From Natronobacterium gregoryi SP2 (GTDB lineage: Archaea; Halobacteriota; Halobacteria; Halobacteriales; Natrialbaceae), in NCBI RefSeq assembly GCF_000230715.2, contig NC_019792.1, positions 558,001 to 622,000 on the forward strand: a stretch of 64,000 nt of DNA. Reading direction: 5' to 3'. How positions within the stretch are numbered: position 1 is the stretch's first letter; each line of letters starts with the position of its first letter. Under the pieces are notes generated by a model. The model was not told where the DNA came from and ran no database searches. It worked only from the letters and a program-made list of their open reading frames with translations. Shown in pieces: positions 16,075-25,691 of this stretch. A program made the translations under genes and the position numbers.

Positions 16075-17505
16075 ATGAGTTCCGAACAAGATCATCTCAA
16101 AGAGACTGACACCGAAGCGCGGTTCGAGTTCAAGAAAGAACACGAGGCCGCGGTAACGTCCGAGAAGGGACTGACCGAGGAGGTCATTCGTATGATCTCC
16201 GACGACAAAGACGAGCCCGACTGGATGCTCGAGCGCCGACTGCGCGCCCTCGAGCAGTACCAGAACATGCCGATGCCGACGGACTGGCCCGGCCAGCCCG
16301 ACCTCTCGGGTCTAGACATCGAGGAGATCATCCCGTATATCCGCCCTGACGTCGACGAACGTGAAGGCGTCGACGACTGGACGGAGCTCCCGGACGAGAT
16401 CAAAGACACCTTCGACAAGCTGGGGATTCCGGAAGCCGAGAAGAACGCCCTCTCGGGCGTTGGAGCCCAGTACGAGTCGGAGGTCGTCTATCAGAACATG
16501 CAAGAACAGTGGGAGGAGAAGGGTGTCGTCTTCATGAACATGGACAAGGCCGTCCAGGAGCACCCCGAACTCGTCAAAGAGCACTTCATGACGACCTGCG
16601 TGCCGCCCAGCGACAACAAGTTCGCGGCACTGCACGGGGCCGTCTGGTCGGGCGGCTCGTTCGTCTACGTTCCCGAAGACGTCACCGTCGAGATGCCCGT
16701 CCAGGCCTACTTCCGGATGAATTCGGAAGGAATGGGCCAGTTCGAGCACACGCTGATCATCGCCGAGGAAGGCTCCGAGGTCCACTACATCGAGGGCTGT
16801 TCCGCGCCGAAGTACGGTGCCCACAACCTCCACTCGGGTGGCGTCGAAGTCTTCGTCAAAGAGGACGCTCACGTCCAGTACTCGACCGTGCAAAACTGGT
16901 CGAAGAACACCTACAACCTCAACACGAAACGCGCCATCGTCGAAGAGAACGGTACGATGGAGTGGATCTCGGGCTCGATGGGGTCGAAGGCCACGATGCT
17001 CTACCCGTGTTCGATCCTCAAGGGACGGGGCGCGACCGACACCCACATCACCATCGCCTTCGCCGGCGAGGACCAGGACATCGACACTGGCGCGAAAGTC
17101 TACCACAACGCGCCCGACACGAGCTCGACCATCGAATCCAAGTCGATCTCCAAGGACGGCGGCCGCACGAACTACCGCGGGCTCGTCCACATCGCCGACG
17201 GAGCCGAAAACTCGAGTACTGCCGTCGAGTGTGACGCGTTGATGTTCGACAACGAGTCGACCAGCGACACCATGCCGTACATGGAGATCGAAGAGTCGAA
17301 AGTCGACGTCGCCCACGAGGCCACAGTCGGTAAGATCGGCGACGAAGACATCTTCTACCTCCAGAGTCGCGGCCTCGACGACGACGACGCGAAAAAGATG
17401 ATCGTCGCCGGCTTCATCGAACCGATCACCGAAGAACTCCCCATCGAGTACGCCGTCGAACTCAACCGACTCATCGAACTCGAGATGGAGGGAAGCCTCG
17501 GATAA
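16075..17505 (+). CDS. sufB: Fe-S cluster assembly protein SufB
   Basis: 476 aa, the normal SufB length. The beta-helix core includes GAVWSGGSFVYVPEDV and VHYIEGCSAPKYGAHNLHSG; the C-terminal part has CDALMFDNESTSDTMPYMEI followed by HEATVGKIGDEDIFYLQSRG, the SufB/SufD C-terminal signature. The Cys in IEGCSAP and the Cys/His residues of the C-terminal half correspond to residues used for cluster assembly in the SufBCD scaffold. Separated from sufC by 61 bp and from sufD by one base. Confidence 0.97.
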   Translation: MSSEQDHLKETDTEARFEFKKEHEAAVTSEKGLTEEVIRMISDDKDEPDWMLERRLRALEQYQNMPMPTDWPGQPDLSGLDIEEIIPYIRPDVDEREGVDDWTELPDEIKDTFDKLGIPEAEKNALSGVGAQYESEVVYQNMQEQWEEKGVVFMNMDKAVQEHPELVKEHFMTTCVPPSDNKFAALHGAVWSGGSFVYVPEDVTVEMPVQAYFRMNSEGMGQFEHTLIIAEEGSEVHYIEGCSAPKYGAHNLHSGGVEVFVKEDAHVQYSTVQNWSKNTYNLNTKRAIVEENGTMEWISGSMGSKATMLYPCSILKGRGATDTHITIAFAGEDQDIDTGAKVYHNAPDTSSTIESKSISKDGGRTNYRGLVHIADGAENSSTAVECDALMFDNESTSDTMPYMEIEESKVDVAHEATVGKIGDEDIFYLQSRGLDDDDAKKMIVAGFIEPITEELPIEYAVELNRLIELEMEGSLG

Positions 17506-17506
17506 T

Positions 17507-18724
17507 ATGAGCATGACGCAGGTACACGCCAATCTGACGGAAGAACAGGTCCGCGAAATCAGCGGTGGGTTCGACGAACCCGACTGGCTGCTCGAGACTC
17601 GTCTCGAGGCCCTCGAGGCACTCGAAACACTCGAGATGCCCGACGTCATCCGGACGCCGGGCCGTGACTGGACGAACCTCCACGATCTCGACTACGAGTC
17701 GCTCGTTGACCCGCTGAACGCTGCCGAGGAGAAAGACCAAGTCGGCCCCGACGAGGTCGAGGTCCTCCCGTGGGCCGAGGCAGTCCAGGAACACGAGGAC
17801 CTCATCGAAGAGCAGTTCGGTTCCGTCGTCGACCCCCATGAGAACTATTTGACGGCGCTTTCCACGGCGCTGTTTAGCACCGGGACCGTCGTCTACGTCC
17901 CCGAGGGCGTCGACGCCGAGGATGTCACCATCCGGACCAAGCAGAACTCCCGGTCGCTGTTTAACTACACGCTTGTCGTCACCGAAGAGTCGTCTTCGGT
18001 CACGATCCTCGAGCGCCAGTCGACCGGCGAGGGGCAAGAAGAACAGTACTACAGCGGGATCGTCGAGGTCGCTGCTGGCGAGAACAGTCGCGTCCAGTAC
18101 GGTAGCCTCCAGAACCTCTCTGAGGAAGCCTACAACTTTACCGTAAAGCGCGGCGACGCCGACACCTACGCGACGATCGATTGGATCGAGGTCAACCTCG
18201 GAACCCAACTCACCAAGACAGAGGTCTCGACGGAACTCAGCGGCGACTCCTCCGAGACCCAGATCGTCGGCGCCTTCTACGGCCACAACGACCAGCACTT
18301 CGACCTCGACGCGAAGGTCTGGCACCGCGCCGAACACACGACGGCCGATCTCGTCACCCGCGGCGTCACCGACGACATCGCTCGCTCGGTCTACGAAGGA
18401 GTTCAAGATGTCGGCCAGGATGCGTGGGACACCAGCTCCTACCAGCGCGAGAATACCCTCATGCTCTCCGACGAGAGTGAAGCCGACGCCTCGCCGAAGC
18501 TGATCATCAACAACCACGACACCGAGGCCAGCCACTCGGCGACGGTCGGCCAGATCGATCAGGAGGATCTGCTGTACATGACTTCCCGTGGAATCGACCC
18601 ACGCTCTGCGCGAAACATGCTCGTCGAGGGCTTCTTCGTGCCCGTCTTAGAAGAGATCGCCGTCGACGAACTCCGCGAAGACCTCGAAGAGTTGATCGAA
18701 GCCCGACTCCGTCAGCGCGACTAG
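17507..18724 (+). CDS. sufD: Fe-S cluster assembly protein SufD
   Basis: 405 aa, paralogous to SufB. Core: TALFSTGTVVYVPEGVDAEDV; C-terminal signature NNHDTEASHSATVGQIDQEDLLYMTSRGID with the conserved His of SufD. The N-terminus (PDWLLETRLEALEAL) repeats the SufB N-terminal pattern. The start is ATG at 17507, with a second in-frame ATG at 17513; the gene follows the sufB stop by one base, so the two are co-translated. It forms the SufBC2D scaffold with the two upstream products. Confidence 0.96.
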   Translation: MSMTQVHANLTEEQVREISGGFDEPDWLLETRLEALEALETLEMPDVIRTPGRDWTNLHDLDYESLVDPLNAAEEKDQVGPDEVEVLPWAEAVQEHEDLIEEQFGSVVDPHENYLTALSTALFSTGTVVYVPEGVDAEDVTIRTKQNSRSLFNYTLVVTEESSSVTILERQSTGEGQEEQYYSGIVEVAAGENSRVQYGSLQNLSEEAYNFTVKRGDADTYATIDWIEVNLGTQLTKTEVSTELSGDSSETQIVGAFYGHNDQHFDLDAKVWHRAEHTTADLVTRGVTDDIARSVYEGVQDVGQDAWDTSSYQRENTLMLSDESEADASPKLIINNHDTEASHSATVGQIDQEDLLYMTSRGIDPRSARNMLVEGFFVPVLEEIAVDELREDLEELIEARLRQRD

Positions 18725-18828
18725 CTCCACTCTCCGTTCCCGATTTCCTCGACTGCGAGCGAGAGACTGCGGCCGAGTCACCAACGTGCTCCGGGACGAC
18801 TAAGTGACGGCGGCCCTCTTGTAGAATC

Positions 18829-19323
18829 ATGAGTCTGGGACAGCGCGTCTCGAGCGACCACCAGCTCACCCGACTCCTCCAGATCGGGGTCGTGCTGGAA
18901 GAAGTCGTCGAGTCACGCGCCGCTCACCACCTCGAGTCACTCCCGCCCGACGAACGGACCGAGGTCGACGAGGAGGTCCGGGAACTGCTCGCCGAGGCGA
19001 GCGAAGAGTCGGCAGAGCACCGCGAGCGTCTGGAGGCACTGATCGACGATCTCGAGGCCGAGACAGTCGCCTATGAAGAGATCAACGCTCTCGTCGACGC
19101 CCAGTACGGGCCACCGGAAGACACTGACGGTGTCCTTTACGATCAACTGGCAAACGAAGAGACTGCTTACAAGTTCTACGACGATCTCATCGAGGCGATC
19201 GAGACTGCCGACGCGGAGTTTGCCATCGATCGAGGTCGTCTCCTCGAGACGCTGTACGAGATCCGTGAGGAGGAGAAAGAAGGTGTCGAAGAAGTGACTG
19301 ATATAATGGAGCAGATAGCATGA
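18829..19323 (+). CDS. Ferritin-like domain protein
   Basis: 164 aa, all-helical by appearance. Four Glu/His-rich helices have the spacing of ferritin-like di-iron proteins: VLEEVVESRAAHH (about 23-35), EESAEHRERL (about 59-68), NEETAYKFYDDL (about 110) and ETLYEIREEEKEG (about 140). An iron-storage or di-iron oxidase role is inferred; the position right after sufCBD and before a DtxR-type regulator supports an iron link. Family assignment (rubrerythrin-like versus other ferritin-like) is uncertain. Confidence 0.75.
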   Translation: MSLGQRVSSDHQLTRLLQIGVVLEEVVESRAAHHLESLPPDERTEVDEEVRELLAEASEESAEHRERLEALIDDLEAETVAYEEINALVDAQYGPPEDTDGVLYDQLANEETAYKFYDDLIEAIETADAEFAIDRGRLLETLYEIREEEKEGVEEVTDIMEQIA

Positions 19324-19379
19324 CCGGGGACGGCGCGACGGTCGCGACGGGATTTGCCGTCCCCGAGATCGACTGCCAA

Positions 19380-19467
19380 CTAGTACCGTCCCAACCGTCG
19401 ACTGACCGGTCGAATCGAGCCACACCGCCAGATTCGACCCATCAGTGCAGGCTTGGCCCGCCACTAG
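19380..19467. mobile_element. CTAG-tipped MITE, copy C (88 bp)
   Basis: Starts CTAGTACCGTCCCAACCG and ends GGCTTGGCCCGCCACTAG, so both tips are CTAG with imperfect inverted repeats. The core has a perfect hairpin GGTCGAATC / GATTCGACC. Same length (88 bp) as copies at 38788 and 55924. No coding capacity. It lies between the ferritin-like gene and the DtxR-type gene. Confidence 0.6.
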
Positions 19468-19540
19468 CGCGTCCCGCGTCCCGGAGTCGTCTCTACCGGC
19501 GCACCTGTCCGACCAATAGTTTCACCAACGGAGGGCTGCG

Positions 19541-19975
19541 ATGAATACTGCAGACCAGTATCTCAAGGCAATCTATCTCGCTCAACGAATCGAAGAGGGT
19601 CCCGCCTCGACCGGCACGCTCGCGGACTTGCTCGAGGTAAGTCCAGCAAGTGTAAACGAGATGATCGGAAAACTCGAGGACCGCGAACTCGTCGAACACG
19701 AGAAATACAAGGGTGCGAGCCTAACGGACGAAGGGCTCGAGCGCGCTCACGACGCTCTCCAAACCTACTGTATCATCGAACGGTTCCTCGCGAACGTCCT
19801 CGAGGTCGAAGAGTTTCGAGCGGAGGCCCGTGCCCTCGAGAGCGTGATCGACGATACGGTCGCCGAACGGTTGGATACGATCATCGATCGCCCCCAGAAG
19901 TGCCCAGAGTGTTTCGATCCCGAACGCGACTGCTGTGAGCGACTCGAGACAGAGATCAGTGGGCGTGCGGACTGA
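19541..19975 (+). CDS. DtxR/SirR-family metal-dependent regulator
   Basis: 144 aa. The N-terminal winged helix reads DQYLKAIYLAQRIEEGPASTGTLADLLEVSPASVNEMIGKLEDRELV, the typical DtxR/MntR opening. The dimerisation domain includes the usual HDALQTYCIIERFLANVL with Cys and Glu metal-ligand positions, and the C-terminus has CPECFDPERDCC as in haloarchaeal SirR/TroR proteins. There is no SH3-like FeoA domain, so it is the short MntR-like form. It probably represses metal uptake or storage genes when Fe or Mn is bound. A TATA-like CAATAGTTTC lies about 25 nt upstream. Adjacent to Suf and ferritin-like genes. Confidence 0.88.
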   Translation: MNTADQYLKAIYLAQRIEEGPASTGTLADLLEVSPASVNEMIGKLEDRELVEHEKYKGASLTDEGLERAHDALQTYCIIERFLANVLEVEEFRAEARALESVIDDTVAERLDTIIDRPQKCPECFDPERDCCERLETEISGRAD

Positions 19976-20103
19976 TCCACCGATACGTCTCTCTCGAGAA
20001 CTACGTTTTCGTCTGTTCGATGTACTGACAGCCGGTCGAGACACGTCGGTGTCGGCCGAGTCGATCCAAAATCGTTATTGAACGTATCGACGAGATCACA
20101 TTC

Positions 20104-20481
20104 GTGACGTTCGATCAGTTGTCTGGTCGACAGAGACGGTGGTCGAAGAGAGAGTTCGTACTCGTTATCAGCGGATGGCTGATCGTCTCCAGTCTCCTTA
20201 CTGGTCGCCTGATCGATCTCGAGCGAATTCTCGACGTGGGGGTCATCATTCTCTTTGCACTGCCGTTTTTCTCGTGGCCGCTTCTCTCTCGGTACAACAA
20301 AGTCGTTGGCTGTACGATCCTCTCTGTCGGACTCGGCGTTATCTGGATCAGTATCGACGGAATCGAAGCACGGCCCAGTCGAAATCTGGGTTTCGGATAC
20401 CTCTTCGCTATGTACGGTGCCGTTCTGTTCGCCCGGCCAGCACTGCTCTGTCCGTCCGACGACCACGAGGACGAGAACTAA
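20104..20481 (+). CDS. Small membrane protein of unknown function
   Basis: 125 aa from GTG at 20104. Four hydrophobic segments are visible: LVISGWLIVSSLLTG, VGVIILFALPFFSWPLL, VVGCTILSVGLGVIWISI and LGFGYLFAMYGAVLFA, with a short acidic C-terminal tail. I do not recognise the family. It is convergent with the PLD-like gene, with a long palindrome between the two stops. Codon use is less GC-biased than its neighbours. Confidence 0.55.
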   Translation: MTFDQLSGRQRRWSKREFVLVISGWLIVSSLLTGRLIDLERILDVGVIILFALPFFSWPLLSRYNKVVGCTILSVGLGVIWISIDGIEARPSRNLGFGYLFAMYGAVLFARPALLCPSDDHEDEN

Positions 20482-20528
20482 CCAGAACTGTCGACGCCAA
20501 CAAACGATGTCTCCGAACCCTGGCGTGT

Positions 20529-20615
20529 CTCATACGGTTTGCTGTATTCAATTACCGCCAATCGCCGGCCCCGCTCTGGCGATCAGCGGTAACTAGTTAC
20601 AGCAATCTGTATCAG
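20529..20615. repeat. Dispersed long palindrome, best-preserved copy, between convergent genes
   Basis: 87 bp. Left arm CTCATACGGTTTGCTGTATT followed by CAATTACCGCCAATCGCC pairs with the right arm GGCGATCAGCGGTAACTAG followed by TTACAGCAATCTGTATCAG along almost its whole length. The outer right end overlaps the stop codon of the leftward PLD-like gene (20612-20614). It could act as a bidirectional 3'-end hairpin. Confidence 0.75.
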
Positions 20616-22408
20616 TACCCGTCGCCGAACTGGACGTACCGAGACCCGACGACCGCCGCCACCGCGAGCGCAGCGACGACGGTCGCCGACAACTCGAGCG
20701 GGAGCGTCCAGCCGTCTCCGTTCCAGTCGTCCTCGAAGACGTCCGCGTAGAACGCGGCGGCCTCCTCGCCGTGTGCTGCGATCAACACCTCGCGGTTGTT
20801 CTCGAAAGCGTTGTCGTTCCAGTTGGCGCTGCCAACGACGGCGGTCTCGCGGTCGATCACGACGCCCTTGGCGTGGATCTTCTCGAACCGATCGGTGTCC
20901 TCGAGGAGGCGCACTTCGAGCGGGAGCGTCTCGTCTGCAGCCGTCTGCCCGAGATCGTCCGCGAGTGCGGCGTTGTCGTCTTCGTGGTACCACGTCGAGT
21001 CGAGCAGGATTCGAACGTCGACGCCTCGGCGGGCCGCGTCGACAGTCTCTTCGAGTAGTTGGGTGTCGCCGGCGATGCTGGCCTGCTTGACCAGCAACTC
21101 CTCGTCAGCGTTCCGGACGAGTTCGAGCAGGCGTCGCTCGGCGTTGTCGGGTGCGACCAGCAACTCGGCCGACTCGAGTTCGACTTGCGCCGGCGAGTGT
21201 TCGCTGGGGAACGAACGCGGCGGTGATGTCTCGTCGTCGACGAACGACGTGTCTCGCCGGAACTCGGCTCCCGGTCGAGTGTCCCATCCCTCGAAATCCG
21301 CACGAAAGACGGCCGCGAGGTCAGCGGCGAGTCGGTCGTCTGCGAGTCGAATCCCCCAGCCACGGCTCGACTCACCGCCCGTGCCAGACGGTTTCCAGTT
21401 TTCGGTCGTGACGAGAATACGGTCGTCGGCGACGGCGTATTTGGGATGATGGTAGCGATAGCGGGCACCTTCGCCACCGATTGCACGGACGGTGACGCCA
21501 CCGTCCTCGAGCGTCTCGAGGACTGGTTCGGTCGCTGCCGGCGTCCCGCCGACGGGACCGGACTCGAAGAGAACTGCCACGTCGACGCCGCGGTCGGCTG
21601 CCGCGATCAGTTCCTCCGCGACTGTCTCGGACGTGATGGTGTAGCCGGCAAGCAGAAGCCGATCGTCGGCGCTTCGGATGGTCGCTTTCGGGACTGTTGG
21701 TGCATCGGGGAAGACGAACGCGGTCGCTTCGTCGGCGTCGCTCGCGGAGACGGAGAGACAGGTCGCGTCGCGGGGCCACCAGCGTCCGCTGATAGATTCG
21801 GTCGCGCTCGCTTCGCTCGCGGCCGCCGAATCGTCACGATACCACTGCTGTGCGACCGGCGCGTCGTCGTAACCGACCCGGTCGAGCGTCTCACCGCGTC
21901 GCCGGAGTTCGAGAGTGTCACCGTCGACCGCGAGGCGGACCGTCCCCTCGAGTTCGAGCACCGATTCGTCAGTCAGCGACCGCGTGGCGCTTGCGTTCGT
22001 ACTGACCGCGACTCGTCCGGAGACGGTTTCGTCTGGGAGCGCCGCAGTCGTGTGACCGTCGGTGAGCGTCCAGTTCTCGAGTCGCGTCTCCGCGGGCGTC
22101 TCGAGGACGACGTATTCGCCGATGTTGCGGTGGGTCGTCGGGTTCGGGTACAGTTCGACGATCCGTGGCGTACCGGAGTGGTCGGCCGTTTTGGTCGCTC
22201 TTTCACTCGAGTTCGACGGTGGACCGTTCACAGATGTCGTGGGGTCGTCGACTGCCTCGGGTGGACAGTCGAGTTCTACTGCGGGTGAGACCGACGGTGG
22301 CAGTGGTTCGCTGCCGGTGTCGTTCGACGTGCCGGCAGCCACGACCGTTCCGGTGGTAACTGCTGTGGTGGCGAGGACGACGAACAGCACGGCGACAACG
22401 CGATCCAT
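20612..22408 (-). CDS. Exported phospholipase D-like protein with lamin-tail-like domain
   Basis: 598 aa. N-terminal signal sequence (VVAVLFVVLATTAVTTGTVVAAG), then a lamin-tail-type beta domain (about 75-185: IVELYPNPTTHRNIGEYVVLET, NWTLTDGHTTAALPD), then two PLD catalytic HxKxxxxD motifs: HPKYAVADD (about 319) and HAKGVVID (about 510), each followed by the usual N (TTENW, GSANWN). The C-terminus has one membrane helix and ends QFGDGY. This is the known haloarchaeal architecture of a surface-anchored phosphodiesterase; whether it cuts phospholipid or nucleic acid is unclear. Divergent from the citE-like gene. Confidence 0.85.
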   Translation of the reverse strand: MDRVVAVLFVVLATTAVTTGTVVAAGTSNDTGSEPLPPSVSPAVELDCPPEAVDDPTTSVNGPPSNSSERATKTADHSGTPRIVELYPNPTTHRNIGEYVVLETPAETRLENWTLTDGHTTAALPDETVSGRVAVSTNASATRSLTDESVLELEGTVRLAVDGDTLELRRRGETLDRVGYDDAPVAQQWYRDDSAAASEASATESISGRWWPRDATCLSVSASDADEATAFVFPDAPTVPKATIRSADDRLLLAGYTITSETVAEELIAAADRGVDVAVLFESGPVGGTPAATEPVLETLEDGGVTVRAIGGEGARYRYHHPKYAVADDRILVTTENWKPSGTGGESSRGWGIRLADDRLAADLAAVFRADFEGWDTRPGAEFRRDTSFVDDETSPPRSFPSEHSPAQVELESAELLVAPDNAERRLLELVRNADEELLVKQASIAGDTQLLEETVDAARRGVDVRILLDSTWYHEDDNAALADDLGQTAADETLPLEVRLLEDTDRFEKIHAKGVVIDRETAVVGSANWNDNAFENNREVLIAAHGEEAAAFYADVFEDDWNGDGWTLPLELSATVVAALAVAAVVGSRYVQFGDGY

Positions 22409-22500
22409 CGACTGCTCTGGCCGTCCCTTCGTACATAAACTCTCTGCGTGGCCGTCGCCGGTGACGTGTCTTTCTTGACGGTCGCCGTTCCAGTCGGCAT

Positions 22501-23355
22501 ATGGTTCGCAGAAGCGTCCTGTTCACGCCAGGCGATCGTCCCGAGATGCTGCAGAAGGCCCCCCGTTCGGGAGCCGACGTGGTCGTCTTCGACCTCGAAG
22601 ATGCCGTCTCACCGGCCCGGAAAGACGAGGCACGGGAGGCCGTCCGCGAGGTTCTCGCTGCCGACGACTTCGATCCTGACTGTGAGGTCTGCGTCAGGAT
22701 CAACGCCACCAGTGATCGGATCGAGGACGATCTCGAGGGGCTGTTCGCTGGCCGGACGTCTCTCCGTCTCGATAGCCTGATGCTCCCGAAAGCCAGCGGG
22801 GCGGCCGACGTCCACGATCTTGTCTCGGCACTCGAATCGAACGGCGTCTTCCTGCCGGTGATCCCACTGGTGGAGAGCGCCGCCGGCGTCCTCGCAGCGC
22901 CGGAGATAGCCGCCGTTCCTGCAACCGACGCGCTGGCGTTCGGTGCCGAGGACCTCTCGGCCGACGTCGGCGCGACAGTCTCCAAAGACGGCTCCGAACT
23001 CGAGTACGCACGCCAGCGAGTCGTTCTTGCCGCGGCGGCACACGACTGTCCGGCGATCGATACGCTCGTCACGGCGTTCGAAGACGAAAAGCGACTCCGC
23101 GAAGATGTCCGCCGCTCCGTCCGCCTCGGTTACGATGGCAAACTCGCCATCCATCCTGCACAGATCGACCCGATAAACGAGGCGTTCACGCCCGACGACG
23201 AGGAACTCGAGTGGGCACGGCGAGTGCTCGAGGCAAAACGCGAGGCCGACGCCGAGGGCCGTGGCGTCTTCGAGGTCGACGGCGAGATGATCGATGCACC
23301 GCTTGTCGCTCAGGCCGAACGGCTTCTCGAGCGGGCGGAAGCCACCGACCGTTGA
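22501..23355 (+). CDS. HpcH/HpaI aldolase / CitE-like acyl-CoA lyase
   Basis: 284 aa TIM-barrel of the CitE family. It starts [19 protein letters not shown], with the usual [19 protein letters not shown] metal-site motif, [15 protein letters not shown], and the [15 protein letters not shown] motif with conserved Glu/Asp. The C-terminal [18 protein letters not shown] is the standard end of the barrel. Family members cleave malyl-CoA, citramalyl-CoA or beta-methylmalyl-CoA, or act as malyl-CoA thioesterases. No citD or citF is nearby, so citrate lyase itself is unlikely. Confidence 0.88.
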   Translation: MVRRSVLFTPGDRPEMLQKAPRSGADVVVFDLEDAVSPARKDEAREAVREVLAADDFDPDCEVCVRINATSDRIEDDLEGLFAGRTSLRLDSLMLPKASGAADVHDLVSALESNGVFLPVIPLVESAAGVLAAPEIAAVPATDALAFGAEDLSADVGATVSKDGSELEYARQRVVLAAAAHDCPAIDTLVTAFEDEKRLREDVRRSVRLGYDGKLAIHPAQIDPINEAFTPDDEELEWARRVLEAKREADAEGRGVFEVDGEMIDAPLVAQAERLLERAEATDR

Positions 23356-23470
23356 CCCTCGAAGTGGATTTACACGAAATATATACAGCAACAAATTCCT
23401 AATATTGTATCTTATTTACTATGGGTGGGTTTCGTCATACTTATTCCGTTATCTTCGGAACCTACGATCA

Positions 23471-24727
23471 ATGTCCGAACAAGCGAACCCGTTCGAAACA
23501 CTACAGTCGCAGATCGACGATGCCGCGGGACATCTCGACGTCGGCGACGACGTGATCGAACGGCTCAAACACCCGGAACGGGTTCTCGAGACGAATCTCA
23601 CGATCGAACTCGACGATGGGGGCCTCGAGCGTTTCGAGGCGTTCCGGTCGCAGTTCAACGGCGACCGCGGCCCTTACAAAGGCGGCATTCGCTACCACCC
23701 GAGCGTCACTCGCGACGAGGTCAAGGCACTGTCGGGTTGGATGGTCTATAAGTGCGCGATCGTCGATGTCCCCTACGGTGGCGGGAAAGGCGGCATCGTC
23801 GTCGATCCGACAGACTACTCCGAGAGTGAGATCGAACGGCTCACTCGTGCGTTTGCGACCGAACTTCGCCCGCTAATCGGCGAAGATCGGGACATTCCTG
23901 CGCCGGACGTGAACACGGGCCAGCGGGAGATGAACTGGATCAAGGATACCTACGAAACCCTCGAAAACACCACCGAGCCGGGTGTCGTCACCGGCAAAAA
24001 CATCGCCAGTGGCGGCAGCGAAGGCCGCGTCGAGGCGACTGGTCGGTCGACAGTAATCGCCGCCCGCGAAGCCTTCGACTATCTCGGGAAAGACATAGCG
24101 GGTGCGACCGTCGCCGTCCAGGGTTACGGCAACGCCGGCTGGATCGCCGCGAAACTAATCGACGAGATGGGCGCAACCGTCGTCGCCGCCAGTGACTCGA
24201 GCGGTGGCATCTCCAACCCGGACGGTTTCGATCCCGTCGCAGCAAAAAACCACAAGACAGAGACAGGCAGTATCGTCGGTTATGCGGAGTCCGAAGAGGA
24301 CATCACGAACGAGGAACTGCTCACGATGGACGTCGATCTCCTCATCCCGGCCGCACTGGAGAATGCGATCGACGGCGACCTCGCCACCGACGTACAGGCC
24401 AGCGTCATCTCCGAGGCTGCAAACGGCCCGCTGACGCCGGAGGCCGACGCCGTCCTCGAGGATACAGACACCTTCGTCGTTCCCGACATCCTGGCCAACG
24501 CCGGCGGCGTCACCGTCTCCTACTTCGAGTGGGTCCAGAACCGCCAGCGGTTCTACTGGACCGAGGAGAAAGTCAACCGGGAACTCGAGGCGCTCATCGT
24601 AGAGGCGTTCGACGCACTCGTCGACACGCTCGAGGCCCGCGATCTCGACGATCCACGGACCGCAGCCTACGTGGTGGCGACCCAGCGCGTTGCCGATGCG
24701 TTCGAGGAATCGGGCACGTTTCCCTGA
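23471..24727 (+). CDS. gdhB: Glutamate dehydrogenase (Glu/Leu/Phe/Val dehydrogenase family)
   Basis: 418 aa from ATG 23471. The substrate domain has [13 protein letters not shown], then [16 protein letters not shown] with the catalytic Lys, and PAPDVNTG. The Rossmann domain has [11 protein letters not shown], and the C-terminal active-site part is [16 protein letters not shown]. It interconverts glutamate and 2-oxoglutarate plus ammonium; NAD versus NADP use cannot be told. The in-frame sequence upstream of ATG 23471 is AT-rich promoter DNA with TATA-like ACTTATTCC, so the longer frame is not translated. Confidence 0.93.
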   Translation: MSEQANPFETLQSQIDDAAGHLDVGDDVIERLKHPERVLETNLTIELDDGGLERFEAFRSQFNGDRGPYKGGIRYHPSVTRDEVKALSGWMVYKCAIVDVPYGGGKGGIVVDPTDYSESEIERLTRAFATELRPLIGEDRDIPAPDVNTGQREMNWIKDTYETLENTTEPGVVTGKNIASGGSEGRVEATGRSTVIAAREAFDYLGKDIAGATVAVQGYGNAGWIAAKLIDEMGATVVAASDSSGGISNPDGFDPVAAKNHKTETGSIVGYAESEEDITNEELLTMDVDLLIPAALENAIDGDLATDVQASVISEAANGPLTPEADAVLEDTDTFVVPDILANAGGVTVSYFEWVQNRQRFYWTEEKVNRELEALIVEAFDALVDTLEARDLDDPRTAAYVVATQRVADAFEESGTFP

Positions 24728-24787
24728 TCGGAGAGTCCGAGACGATATTTTCTTTTGGTCTCCGACGAGTATGGGTGATTGGCCCGA

Positions 24788-25285
24788 ATGCTGCGTGACC
24801 GACTCGAGGTGTACCGCGATCGAGTCCGCCGAAAACTGCTGGCGGCGTTCCGAGAAGAACGGACGCCACACCAGGTCGCCGCCAGTTTCGCACTCGGTAT
24901 CTTCTTGACGGCCTTGCCGACGGGCGGACTTGGGGTCGGCTTGTTCTTCGTATTCACCTCTCTGTGGTCGTGGATCAGCACGCCCGCGATATTCGCGTCG
25001 GTTGCCGTCCTCAACCCGTTTGTCAAACCTGTCGTCTACGTCGCGAGCTTTCAACTCGGGGGTGTGGTGCTCGGCACGCCGCCGCTTTACGCGAGTGACT
25101 TCTCCGCGGAGACGGCACAAACGGCGATCCACCAGTTGATCGTCGGGAACATCCTCGTCGCAGTCGTGCTGTCCGGCGCGGCGTATCTCCTCCTGTTGTA
25201 CCTGGCCCGGAACTACCGCTGGCGAACCTGTCAGCTCTCGACTGTCTCGTTCGGCTCGAAAATTCGGCGTCTGTTCGGCCGTTGA
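24788..25285 (+). CDS. DUF2062 membrane protein
   Basis: 165 aa from ATG 24788 (a TTG nine bases upstream is less likely). After a basic N-terminus (RDRVRRKLLAAFREERTPHQVAASFALGIF) come three to four membrane helices including LPTGGLGVGLFFVFTSLWSW, FASVAVLNPFVKPVVYVASFQLG and NILVAVVLSGAAYLLLLYLA. The opening TPHQVAASFALGIFLTALP is characteristic of DUF2062. Function is not known; some relatives are fused to glycosyltransferases. TATA-like ATATTTTCTT is about 35 nt upstream. Confidence 0.82.
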   Translation: MLRDRLEVYRDRVRRKLLAAFREERTPHQVAASFALGIFLTALPTGGLGVGLFFVFTSLWSWISTPAIFASVAVLNPFVKPVVYVASFQLGGVVLGTPPLYASDFSAETAQTAIHQLIVGNILVAVVLSGAAYLLLLYLARNYRWRTCQLSTVSFGSKIRRLFGR

Positions 25286-25573
25286 CACCGATGAGAGAAC
25301 TCCCTCCCCGTACGTGACGAGTGCAACGCCGGCGAGGGCGATCACGACGCCCGTCCCCTTCGTCGTGGCCACGCGGTCGCTCTCCTCGACTCGAACACTC
25401 TCGAGTGGCGGCAGTCCTCGCCGTCGCTGGGCGTCCACGATTACCGGTGCATAGTCTCGAGGAGTGAGAGCCGTCCGATTCGCCGTCGGCACGGAGACGT
25501 CGGCTAGCGGAACGACCCAGATCAGCCTGTCTGGTTCGACACGTGATGCCGCCACGGTTCCGGTCGACACCAA
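25286..25573 (-). other. Unassigned reading frame in a 406-bp gap
   Basis: The gap between the DUF2062 and DHH genes is open on the minus strand and looks protein-like: GC-ending codons, a segment RLIWVVPLADVSVPTAN and a hydrophobic stretch GVVIALAGVALVTYG. No stop codon closes it before it runs antisense to the DUF2062 and gdhB genes, so as it stands it is not a normal gene. It could be the fragment of a membrane protein that lost its end. I do not assign a family. The right part (25574-25691) is the DHH promoter region with TATA-like TCTTTATGA at 25666. Confidence 0.25.
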
Positions 25574-25691
25574 CGGCGATTCCTGGCAGTTGTAGCCTGT
25601 CGAGAATATTTCAAAGACAGTAAAGAGAAATATTTGGGTTAGTGGTGAAAATCAGCGGAAAATTCTTTATGATCGAATTTGAGTGTCCGAT

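Noticed and set aside
22501-23355. citrate lyase beta subunit
   Set aside because: No citD/citF neighbours. The family also includes malyl-CoA-type lyases and thioesterases, so only the family is named.
23294-23470. Longer gdhB start at 23294
   Set aside because: The extra 59 residues come partly from the end of the citE-like gene and an AT-rich promoter; the family starts at ATG 23471.
24155-25573. 472-codon open frame antisense to gdhB and the DUF2062 gene
   Set aside because: High-GC DNA gives long antisense frames. The part opposite the two real genes has no protein-like signal.
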